The translations under genes and the position numbers were made by a program. A DNA stretch of 14,751 nt from Beroe ovata (taxonomy: Eukaryota > Ctenophora > Nuda > Beroida > Beroidae). This document shows positions 7,258-14,751 of this stretch, piece after piece; position 1 is the stretch's first letter, and every line of letters starts with the position of its first letter. The stretch lies in assembly GCA_946803715.1 (NCBI GenBank), contig CAMPET010000544.1:1-14751 (forward strand), written 5' to 3'. The notes under the pieces are model-generated. The model was not told the DNA's origin. It saw nothing but the letters and a program-made list of their open reading frames with translations, and did not search any database.

Positions 7258-7735
7258 NGGCGCCGGTAGAAAGTTTAATTGGTCTGAAAATTTGTCGCGC
7301 GTGTTCAGGGGAATTGGGAAGGGATAAAGCTCCGACCATTTCAAAAATGAATGGTATGGATACTGGGGTGCTTCCAGACTGTATCAGAACTTTGAACGAT
7401 TTTGAGCGTATATTCATTCATATTGCAATGTGCTATCAAAGTATATTTAAAGTTTCGGCAGTAGGGGCTAATTTACCCTATAGTGTGCGTATGGATAAGC
7501 TGAAAGGGTTCGCTGTTCACATAATGTCTCCCCTAGATTCTACTATTAAGGAGTTGTTTGGCGATAGGCCGACTAAACTTGTCAACCCTGATGAGTTTAT
7601 TGTGCTGCACGGTATTCCTAAAAAGAGCAGGGCTGTTTGGCAGCGTCTTGTCTCAGTGAATAAGATTCACACTGCTCTAGTCTGGCTGAAGGCCAATAAC
7701 CCCCTCTATAAGGATATTTCGATCCCTGCTAACCC
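7036..7735 (+). other. DUF6570-like region of Helitron-type proteins
   Basis: Read through the duplication, this region starts with paired Cys (CISC, CRAC). It continues with a segment of the form LNDFERIFIHIAMCYQSIFKV, then a charged Lys stretch and a histidine-containing strand. It ends in VNKIHTALVWLKANNPLY. That closing pattern, V-x-K-V-x-x-A-L-x-W-L-K-x-N-N-x-x-Y, is typical of the domain preceding Rep in animal Helitron-like proteins. Its biochemical role is not known. The name is given from family memory, not from a profile search. Confidence 0.6.
7173..7344 (+). repeat. 86-bp tandem duplication at an N, probable assembly fault
   Basis: The first copy runs 7173-7257 and the second starts at 7259, offset by 86 bases. 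Both begin GGCGCCG and include the same CRACSGELGRDK-coding stretch. They differ at a few positions, as two alleles would. The single N at 7258 sits exactly between them. Because 86 is not a multiple of three, the duplication changes the reading frame. Removing one copy places the upstream and downstream frames together. The simplest reading is two haplotype or contig ends joined without merging their overlap. Confidence 0.82.
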
Positions 7736-10700
7736 TATTGATTTACTCCCCCCTGATGATGTTAGTCAGGATAACACTCAGGCAGGTACACAGGCGTCAT
7801 TTAGCACGGACGATCTAGTATCAATGTCCAATGATAGTATACCTAACACTCCTAATACAATCCAGGATGGTCATGATCATATGTCAGAGTCCACATCCTC
7901 ATCACTCTCCGCATCGACTGCCTGCATCGACACGGACGATCTCGTTTCCCTGACAGATGACTTGCACTCGGTAAACAGCGCATCTGAACGAGGTGAGAGT
8001 GATCATTATGATATTTCTCTGTTAGAGAAACTCATGTCAGAATTGACTCTTAGTGACACGTGTCCTAGTAGATATCGGAAGTTGTCTGGTGGAGGGGTAG
8101 TTCATGAAAATTGCGATAGGGGACATAAAAATGATAATGCTAAATCATGTTATGTAATCGATGAGGACGATATCGCAGTACTTAGTGATAATGATATAGC
8201 AAAACTTTCGAAAATGGAACTGCCGTCAGATAGAATTAAATATTCTCTTTTACATATGTTGTTAAATTATGCTAGAAAACTTGTTGTTAGTGGTACTCTT
8301 TGTGACCAGTGTGATGGGAAGATGCGAGATATGAGAACACGTGTTTCATGGAAACTTGGCAGTAATCATGCACTAATTAATTTTAAAAGTATTGATATAT
8401 CTAATGTGGCTAGAACTGTATTAAGATTGAAGTTGTCTAATAACGCTGAGTCAAAATCTTGTTGTAGTTGGTGTTCAGTAGATCTTTGTAACTTTAGCAA
8501 GAGGTTTTCTTTTAAGAGATTACAATTTTTACGAAGAAAAGAAACTGTTTTAGCGGTAACTTCAGATAGAGTTGATCTGCTTATTAAAAATCAGTTAAAG
8601 TTTTTAGAGAATATCGATGATCTTAGAAGTAACGGATATTTTTGTAAGGACTGTCATAAGAAAACCGACAAAGAATGTGTTGCAATTTGTCCTGAGGAGA
8701 AAGTATCTGCCTCGAAATATTTGAAGAAACTTAATAGTAGAATCTTGAAACATGAGAAATATTCTAGAAATGTTGCTGTATATAGAAAAGTGGCGGAAGT
8801 TTACAAGGAACGTGAAGTTAAAGATAAATGTGTAAAATGCCATGATAGTTTATTTCCAATTGATACAAATATAGCATATCTTTCTAGTAGCGTGAATACA
8901 GACTGTTCGTCGATCAGAATGCCTCGAAATGGCAATGAGACATTGAATATTTCATATCATGATGCGACCAAGCGTAGACACATTGGTTCAATTCCTACTG
9001 GAGATATCAGTTTGCCATCATATGAGTCTTTGCAACCTTTGGCTTTAAATGTTAAATATATTGGAGATATTTTGAGAGTATTAGGAAATGTCAAGAAATG
9101 CCGTTTATGTTGTAGTGATTGTATTAGTAAAGATGTTATTGGTGATGTAAAAACTGTATACAAGGATATTTTGAAGGGTAAAATTTATACGTCTGAAGGT
9201 GATAAAGGGCTTAAAGTGAATCTTCAGTATGTTGAAATAGAAGTTTTTCGATCTTTGTTAATAAACACCTTGGAGAACTTTAATAGAGCTAGGTCCCATG
9301 AGAAATGTTTTCATTGTTCGGTTAAGTTAAATTATTCAGTAAAATGTGAGAAATCATGTGATGATCTTATGAAACGTATTATGTTATCACTTTGTGATGA
9401 TATAGATATGCATAGGTCCGATTATAATGAAACTTCGTCGCATTGTGACGTCTTGTGTGATAATGTGTCTCGGGATGTTTCTGAAGCAGACATACTCGAC
9501 ATGCTGAACAGGAACATGACGATCAGTGGAGGTGCAGACAGTGCAGGTACAAGTGGAGAGTCTTCAGTCGACAGTGATGGAGAGACAGGGAAGGAGGAGA
9601 AGAGGGAAGCAGTGAAGAAGATTTTAGAGCAGATGTCTGAGGAGGATTTCCAGAATCTTATCACTCATTATACTGTAACGTGCATCGATGGTTTTGAGGA
9701 TAATACTCAGTGGTTAGATAGTCTGTATCAGTTGTTACGTGTTGATGACGAACCAATATCCCTGCAGGAACCCAACTTGGACGTCATGTGTTTCCCTGAG
9801 GTATTTCCTTGGGGAATTGGAGGGAGGAATGCCAAGGAGGAACGACAGAGAAAAGTTGGGCCCCTGCAGTATGAGAGGTCTAGGCTCCTCTCGAGCCATG
9901 GTAACATCAGGCGCAACGTGCCTTATATTTTCAGCTTGAGTCAGGAGTATGAACGGAGGAAGATCACACAGGGAGTATATGCATCATTGAGGAACGTGAA
10001 GGGCTTGGGAAACATCAGTACGAAGGAGTTCCTGGGTAGACTGAGGGACAACGATCCGGACCTGCAGAAACGATTGTCTCGATCTGTCAGGGACATACCA
10101 GGGACACCTCAATATTGGAGTTATAATAGGAAGAAAATTCAATCAATTTGTGAGGAAAGTGGTCCTGCTTCTTGGTTCGTAACATTTTCTCCTGCAGAGT
10201 ACGACTGGGAAGAGCTGGTGAAGTACGTGCGGGAACAGAACACGGATCTTCCTGGCATCGAGAACCTGTCTGACAACGAGGTACTCGCCAAGGATCCGGT
10301 GTTAGTGTCCAACTTCATCCACAAGCGATTCGCAGCTACTCTCAACTTCATACTGAAAGCAGACCCTATTGGTAAAGTCACTAAGTATTTCATTCGAACT
10401 GAGTATCAGGGTAGGGGGGTTGCTCATTTTCATTGCTTGTTCTGGGTAGAGGGGGCACCAGTTATAGGGAGGGATTCTGATCAACAAGTCGCAGATTTCA
10501 TTCAGAAATACGCTTCCTGTAAATTGCCTGACAAGAACGAGGAGCCTGAACTCTACGACATGGTGGATAAGTATCAGCGTCACAAGTGTCGGGACTATTG
10601 TTTGAGACTCATCAAGTCGGGTGGTAAGTATAAGAAAGTCTGTCGTTTCGGTTTTCCTAGGAAAGAGTCACAAGTGTTTCAGCTCCATGATGTGTTATCC

Positions 10701-13700
10701 TGTGTTATTGGCCGTCGGAAGAACAAGATGAAGAAGAGGTTGTATGATCTGGCTCGAACATCTGAGGAAAGTAATATCAATGATTACAATCCTGATCTAT
10801 TGTATTTGTGGGGTGGTAACATGGACATTCAATTTCTCTCAGAGGATTCATTTTCTATAGTTGAATACGTAACTAAATATGTCACTAAGGGTGAGAAGAG
10901 TCACATCGAGTCCTTTGTTACGGATGATACTAAGTCAGCTTTCCAGAACACCTCCAAGTTCGTCTACGAGTCGCTAAGGAACAGGGAGATGTCGACACAT
11001 GAAGCCATAGATCGGATGCTCCAGAACAATGGTGAACTGTATGTTGTCAGTGAAAAGTTCATTTTTATCCCAACAACATTCCCTAGGTATAGAACCAGAT
11101 GTCTGAAGAAAGTTGGAGACCTCGAGAAACAGGATGATGATGACACCGACATTTTCGCCCCTGATTTTATCCACGACTTCTACCCTAGGAGGCCAAGCAT
11201 CCCTTCCTATGACGAGATGTCACTACATGACTACGTAAAAAACTATGAACGGACTTATGACAAGAAAACTTCTTCTCATTTGGTCATTGAAATCAAAGAT
11301 GAAAGTGGGCTGAAGACAATTGCCCGGCTGAAGAAAAGAAATGGTAAACTTCCTATCATCCAGCACTACGAGTTTGATGCTAAGAAGAATCCCGAGTCCT
11401 TCTACTACAGTTTTCTGTGTCTGTATAAGCCATGGCGCCAAGAGACTGATATCATGGGTCCGAGTGAGTCGTATGAGGAGGAGTTCTTTAGAGTCTTAGA
11501 TGAGCTCCCAGAGATGAAGAAGAAGTATGAGAGGCGGTCGACCATCAAGAGAATGAGGGAAGAGATGGAGGAGAGGGCTGATCAGGAAGCGGGGGATGAT
11601 AGGAAGGAGGAAGATCCGATGGCGGATCACATGGATGATGATGATCCGGTCATAGCTCAGGCATTGCAGGACTTTGAGAATTTAAAGCAGAACAGTGACA
11701 TTAAGACTGAGGAAGAGTTAAATAATTTTGTTTCCACTTTGAACGTAGATCAGCGTAGAGTTTATGATAGGATTACTGGAAATTTGTTGCATTTGTTTGA
11801 GCATAATGAAAAGAAGTGTAATTGTAATGATTTCAAACCATTGTTACTGTATGTTAGTGGATATGGGGGGACTGGGAAGTCTTATTTGATTAAAGCTTTA
11901 GTAGGATTCATGTTTGTTCAACGTAATATTTACAACCGTTCTTGTGATAATATTCTCGGTGCGCCAACAGGGTTGGCAGCCGATAACATAAGGGGTCAAA
12001 CCCTTCATTCAGCTTTCAACTTGCCAGTGGAGCACGGTAGTCATCCTAAGTACGAACCCCTGAACCAGAAAACCTTGGATCAGACGAGGGTAGTCCTGCA
12101 AGATCTCCAGTGTGTCATTATAGATGAGGTGAGTATGGTGAGTAATGTCATCCTCCTGCTCCTCCATATGCGTCTGTGTGAGATATTTGGTAAGAAAGCA
12201 CCATTTGGTAATAAGTCGGTCATATTGTTTGGCGATCTTCTGCAATTAGACCCTGTCCAGGCCCAGTCCCCATATAAGGAAATAACTGCTGAAATGATGC
12301 ATAAAATAACTGACGGTAATAAAATCCCCCTAAACCTGTGGCTAGACTTTCAGTTCGACGAGCTCACTATCAATCAACGACAGACGGGTGATGCGAATTC
12401 CGAATGGAAGTCGCTTCTCTACCGTGTGAGGACTGGTACTCACAACATCCAGGATATCAAAACCCTCAATGATCGTTGTATTGATATACCTGACTCTGCT
12501 GCTTCTCCTGATGAAAAACTAAGTCTTCTAATCAAGCATTTCAGCACACTGTCGCAATCAGGTGATAACACAGTCTGTCTACTGCCAACACGTGAGATGG
12601 TGGATCGTTTCAACGAAGCAGCTATCAGGACAGCACACCCGCAGTTTGAGGAAGTCCTCGCACGAGATAGCATCGACTGCAGGAACAAGAGGAACCTCAA
12701 GGCTGCAGAACAGGCTGTGCAGAGGCTGGATAAGCTGGACGATCCCCGGAACACTGCTGGACTGGAGAAAAAGATACCAATCGCCCATGGTGTCAGGGTT
12801 ATGCTGCGATCTAACATCGACACTGCAAACGGCCTTGTCAACGGGGCGATTGGTGTCGTGAGTGGCGTCGAACGGGATGAGTATAGTAACATCATAAAAG
12901 GTATAAAAGTATCGTTCGATAAGAAGGAAGAACCAGTTATCATCAAACCTGTCAAGAGGAAGATTCAAATCTTCCCAGGGGCTTTCCTTCATAGAGAGCA
13001 GTTTCCTTTATGCTTATCTTATGCCATGACTATTCATAAAGCCCAGGGGCTAACTTTACCATCTGCATTGATAGACCTAGGAAAATGTATCTTTGCACGT
13101 AGTCAGACTTATGTTGCACTCAGTAGAGTTTCTTCACTTGAAGGTCTTCACCTCATTAATTTCAGCCCTAAGAAAATTCTCGTCAGCACAGCTTCACTAG
13201 AAGAGTACATTAGGCTAGGTAGCAAGTCCGGTATATCACGAGAATACAGGAGTAATGCTACTAAGTTGAATAATAGGGATTTGAAATCATTTTCCATCAC
13301 CCCTGAGCGTGTTTGGTATATTTGTAGTAGTAGAAAAAAGGCTAAAGCTACAATTGATACTAAGGTCATCAGCTCGGTTAAAAAACCAAAGTCTAACACT
13401 GCTATTCCCAAGGTAGACAAACCGCCAGTGGACAAGATCGAGGTTCCCGACAACAACACCCCGACAAAGACCAAGAAAAAAGTCCCGCCCAAGAAGAAAA
13501 GTCCAGGCGTATCACAAACATTCATTCATATCCCAGTCAATGTATCAGAAAGTGTTCATGAAATCATTCGTCTGACATCATCATGTTCTAGTAGCACCAC
13601 CTTACTTCAACACATGTCACAACAGTCCATGATCAACACCTATCACACATCAATCATACCATACTGTGATCGCCAGTCTGATGCTCTCGTGAGACGCATT

Positions 13701-14441
13701 GCTATTGAGCTACAGCCGGATCCATTCGGCATAGCTAATCACACCAGGCAAAAGTGGCTTAGCAGTGATCTCATGAACATCTATGGGATGCATCTCAGAG
13801 ACCTCTCATCATCTATCGCATCAGCTCCATCAGTTCACTTCATCTCTCCATACGCACGCTTCCTCTTCAAACACAACCCACGCACTTACATCACTGACTA
13901 CATAGGTAGTACTCATACTGAGCGGCAATACTCAGAATCAATGCCTGATGACTACATTCACACAGTGGCTAATGCTATCAACTTTGCAGGTGATCCATTA
14001 TCCAGTGACGTCATCATGAACTTCTGCAATGACAACGCAGAAGGTCACTGGTATCTGCTCATCCTTGACCAACGGGAGGGGCAGAAATCAGTAACCATGT
14101 TCGACTCAGGAAGCGGATCATCTGAGCGTACCTTAGCTGAGCGGTGTGGTTTCCTTATAGAGTTCATCAACAAGTTCAGGGCACACGTGAGGAACAACTT
14201 CTCTGACACAGTACAGTGGCCATCTCGCAATATTCGGGTGAGAGATTTCCAATTTGTAAATGGCGGGTCTCAGCGGCAGCGGAATGGTTTCGACTGTGGT
14301 GTGTTTAGTTTGATCAATGCTGAATGTTTCATAAGGTCTTGGAGTCACAGAGATTGGGAGCAAGATAGTATTCCTCTTTTCAGATTAATGGCTATTTGGT
14401 GTATTACAGCATTTGCAGCAAGGGCCGATGTCCCACTTTGA
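7259..14441 (+). CDS. Exon 9, main part: Helitron Rep-helicase with C-terminal Ulp1-like protease
   Basis: This open stretch of about 7.2 kb ends with TGA at 14439 (the frame itself is open from 7206). After correction for the duplication it gives residues up to about 3,576. In order it encodes: a DUF6570-like region (to about 7735); an acidic Ser/Asp linker (7740-8040); an AT-rich segment full of CxxC pairs (8290-9370); the Helitron Rep domain (9760-10900), with HUH His codons at 10425 and 10431 and Tyr at 10866 and 10878; a Pif1 helicase (11700-13170); a Lys/Pro linker (13370-13510); and a Ulp1/C48 domain (13640-14400). The combined Rep and helicase would nick, transfer and unwind DNA in rolling-circle transposition. 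No internal stop exists. Confidence 0.88.
7800..8196 (+). other. Acidic linker with three SUMO-interaction-like motifs
   Basis: Three similar acidic-hydrophobic motifs occur: TDDLVSMSND (7806-7835), TDDLVSLTDD (7932-7961) and EDDIAVLSDND (8163-8195). Each has a short hydrophobic core (LVSM, LVSL, IAVL) flanked by Asp and Ser, as in SUMO-interacting motifs. Between them the linker is rich in Ser and Thr. The first two are so alike that they may be a duplication. A protein with a C-terminal SUMO-protease-like domain would be a sensible place for such motifs. Short acidic motifs also arise by chance. Confidence 0.4.
8290..9370 (+). other. Array of CxxC pairs in an AT-rich coding segment
   Basis: At least six Cys clusters occur in sequence: CDQC; CCSWCSVDLC; CKDC followed by CVAIC; CVKC; CRLCCSDC; and CFHC followed by two more Cys. 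They are separated by 50-120 residues of Lys/Leu-rich sequence. Pairs like these usually bind zinc as ribbons or knuckles, so this is probably a zinc-stabilised N-terminal extension of the Rep protein. The DNA is clearly more AT-rich than the Rep core downstream. No exact finger family is assigned. Confidence 0.6.
9760..10900 (+). other. Helitron Rep domain (HUH endonuclease, two-tyrosine)
   Basis: The domain opens with a MCFPEVFPWGIGG segment matching the conserved FP-x-LFP-x-G-x-GG entry of Helitron Rep proteins. It continues with PLQYERSRLL, and with a RSVRDIPGTPQYW motif. It then has WFVTFSPAEYDWEEL, the usual strand before the active site. The metal-binding HUH motif is AHFHCLFW, with His codons at 10425 and 10431. 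The nucleophile motif is YVTKYVTK, with both Tyr present at 10866 and 10878, four residues apart. All expected catalytic residues are in place, so nicking and strand transfer look possible. Corrected residues are about 2239 (first His), 2386 and 2390 (Tyr). Confidence 0.92.
11700..13170 (+). other. Pif1-family superfamily 1B DNA helicase domain
   Basis: Motifs appear in the standard order. Walker A is GYGGTGKS (11859-11882). Walker B is IIDEVSMVS, with Asp at 12123 and Glu at 12126. Motif III is FGDLLQLDPV (from about 12228). An Arg motif follows in LTINQRQ. Motif V/VI is represented by YAMTIHKAQGLTL and then YVALSRVSSLEGL. This is the 5'-3' helicase that Helitrons fuse to Rep to unwind the strand during rolling-circle transposition. 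No key residue is missing. Two Cys in KKCNCND just before Walker A are a minor insertion. Confidence 0.93.
13371..13512 (+). other. Basic Lys/Pro linker between helicase and protease
   Basis: This segment encodes a low-complexity, Lys- and Pro-rich stretch, including KTKKKVPPKKKSPG. It looks like a flexible hinge with one or more classical nuclear localisation signals. It cleanly separates the helicase from the Ulp1-like domain. Confidence 0.6.
13640..14400 (+). other. Ulp1/C48-type cysteine protease domain
   Basis: An early KWLSSDLMNIY segment matches the conserved W-L-x-D-x-x-I-x-x-Y entry of Ulp1/SENP enzymes. The catalytic residues follow in order: His in EGHWYLLILD (14046), Asp in MFDSG (14103), the oxyanion Gln in RQRNGFDCG (14277) and the nucleophile Cys (14295), with Gln six residues before Cys as in the family. 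Corrected residues are about 3446, 3465, 3523 and 3529. Family members cut SUMO or similar ubiquitin-like tags, or serve as processing proteases in viruses and transposons. Here it might process the very long polyprotein-like product or remove host SUMO marks; both are inference. Confidence 0.88.
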
Positions 14442-14520
14442 GTTTGAATAGCGTTCAGTTCCATGTATAGCAGTAGAGAAGACACATCCCATCGATTAAT
14501 TTTAATTTTGATATTTTCAG

Positions 14521-14622
14521 TTATGTACAGTTCCGTCCTCCTGTCTTTGGAGGCCATGGTAAAATCCAGTTAACCACATCGAGACTTGCCGCTTCCATCA
14601 GTAGGCATGTTTCCATGTTGAG
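14521..14622 (+). CDS. Weak candidate exon downstream of the stop
   Basis: The acceptor GATATTTTCAG and the donor GAG/GTTAGT frame 102 bases that are open in one phase, about 33 residues (with RPPVFGGHGK inside). Joined to the piece at 14730-14751 the frame stays open. A phase-matching donor (GTGTAT) exists at 14399, inside the Ulp1-coding end, so an alternative 3' end of the same gene is conceivable. An open stretch this short is easily chance and no domain is recognised. It could also belong to a neighbouring gene. Confidence 0.25.
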
Positions 14623-14681
14623 GTTAGTCATAGTGATTGATACTAGGACAATGATTTGTATCATGAAACATAACACATACT

Positions 14682-14687
14682 AATAAA
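14682..14687 (+). terminator. Candidate polyadenylation signal
   Basis: This is a canonical AATAAA about 240 bases after the stop codon, followed within ten bases by TGTGGGA. It is the first AATAAA after the stop on the plus strand, so it is the best candidate for the end of the transcript. Confidence 0.5.
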
Positions 14688-14751
14688 AATTGTGGGACAA
14701 AAAAGTATTGATGAATCCATCAATTTCAGGAGCACTGGTCACACGTCTGTT

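Larger units (their letters stand above)
1641..14690 (+). mobile_element. Helitron-lineage rolling-circle transposon (termini not found)
   Basis: The window is dominated by one plus-strand gene whose core carries a Helitron HUH/Y2 Rep nuclease followed by a Pif1-family helicase, the hallmark pair of autonomous Helitrons. A DUF6570-like region precedes the Rep part, as in many animal Helitron-like proteins. Accessory parts are an SGNH hydrolase, a KH domain, 17-residue repeats and a C-terminal Ulp1-like protease. The given bounds run from the TATA box to the poly(A) signal and are not the element ends. A 5' TC start, and a 3' hairpin followed by CTRR, could not be assigned. The long open frame and intact catalytic motifs suggest recent activity or selection. 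Confidence 0.6.
14442..14751 (+). other. 3' flank with poly(A) signal and two candidate exons
   Basis: The stretch after the TGA is AT-rich. A canonical AATAAA lies at 14682-14687, followed by TG-rich sequence, and could end the transcript about 240 bases after the stop. It also contains a possible exon at 14521-14622, bounded by TTTTCAG and GTTAGT. Another acceptor (TTTCAG) lies at 14729, with an open frame to the window edge. No Helitron-type 3' hairpin plus CTRR end could be identified with confidence. Confidence 0.45.

Noticed and set aside
7206-7269. Overlapping open frames suggesting a pseudogene or programmed frameshift
   Set aside because: The frame change coincides with an N and an 86-bp duplication that explains it fully. 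No slippery site or pseudoknot is needed.
12440-12992. Minus-strand open frames of 137 and 171 codons opposite the helicase
   Set aside because: They are antisense shadows of the Pif1 domain, whose motifs are clear on the plus strand.
13148-13525. Minus-strand hydrophobic open frame resembling a membrane protein
   Set aside because: It is the complement of the Lys-rich linker, which reads as Phe/Leu on the other strand. No separate gene evidence.
14636-14647. ATTGATACTAGG, containing CTAG, as a possible Helitron 3' end; the same 12-mer occurs at 368-379
   Set aside because: A few shared 12-mers are expected by chance in a window this long, and no hairpin lies just upstream of the CTAG.

Overview
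This window is eukaryotic DNA, most likely from an invertebrate animal. It has GT-AG introns, a TATA-type promoter, a tRNA-derived SINE-like element and no operon structure. The species cannot be named from sequence alone, and no virus is indicated.

Layout. 1-956 is AT-rich and holds no gene, only an 18-bp palindrome and a diverged repeat pair. 957-1190 looks like a tRNA-derived SINE. 1265-1660 is a promoter-like stretch with a diverged ~230-bp-spaced duplication, several CACGTG boxes and a TATA box at 1641. From 1783 to 14441 I reconstruct one plus-strand gene of nine exons: 1783-1914, 2736-3321, 3562-3689, 3794-3950, 4062-4154, 4263-4341, 4433-4548, 4811-5826 and 5932-14441. All eight introns are GT-AG and keep one reading frame. 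The last exon has an apparent frameshift at an 86-bp duplication whose second copy begins right after the only N (7258). Removing one copy restores a single frame, so I read it as an assembly fault. The corrected model encodes about 3,576 residues. After the stop come a polyadenylation signal at 14682 and two weak candidate exons.

Domain order of the predicted protein: an SGNH/GDSL-type hydrolase with all its catalytic residues; one KH-type RNA/ssDNA-binding domain; a basic linker; eight 17-residue charged repeats; an unrecognised region with scattered Cys; a DUF6570-like region; an acidic Ser-rich linker with three SUMO-interaction-like motifs; an array of CxxC pairs; a Helitron HUH/Y2 Rep nuclease (HFH and two Tyr); a Pif1-family helicase; a basic linker; and a C-terminal Ulp1/C48 SUMO-protease-like domain with His, Asp, Gln and Cys present.

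The core (DUF6570-like, Rep, Pif1) marks a Helitron-lineage rolling-circle transposon. Rep would nick and join DNA and the helicase would unwind it. The hydrolase, KH, 17-residue repeats and Ulp1 domain are accessory parts. Having all of them in one long open frame with intact catalytic motifs is the main point of interest. The element's termini were not found, so a host-captured gene remains possible.
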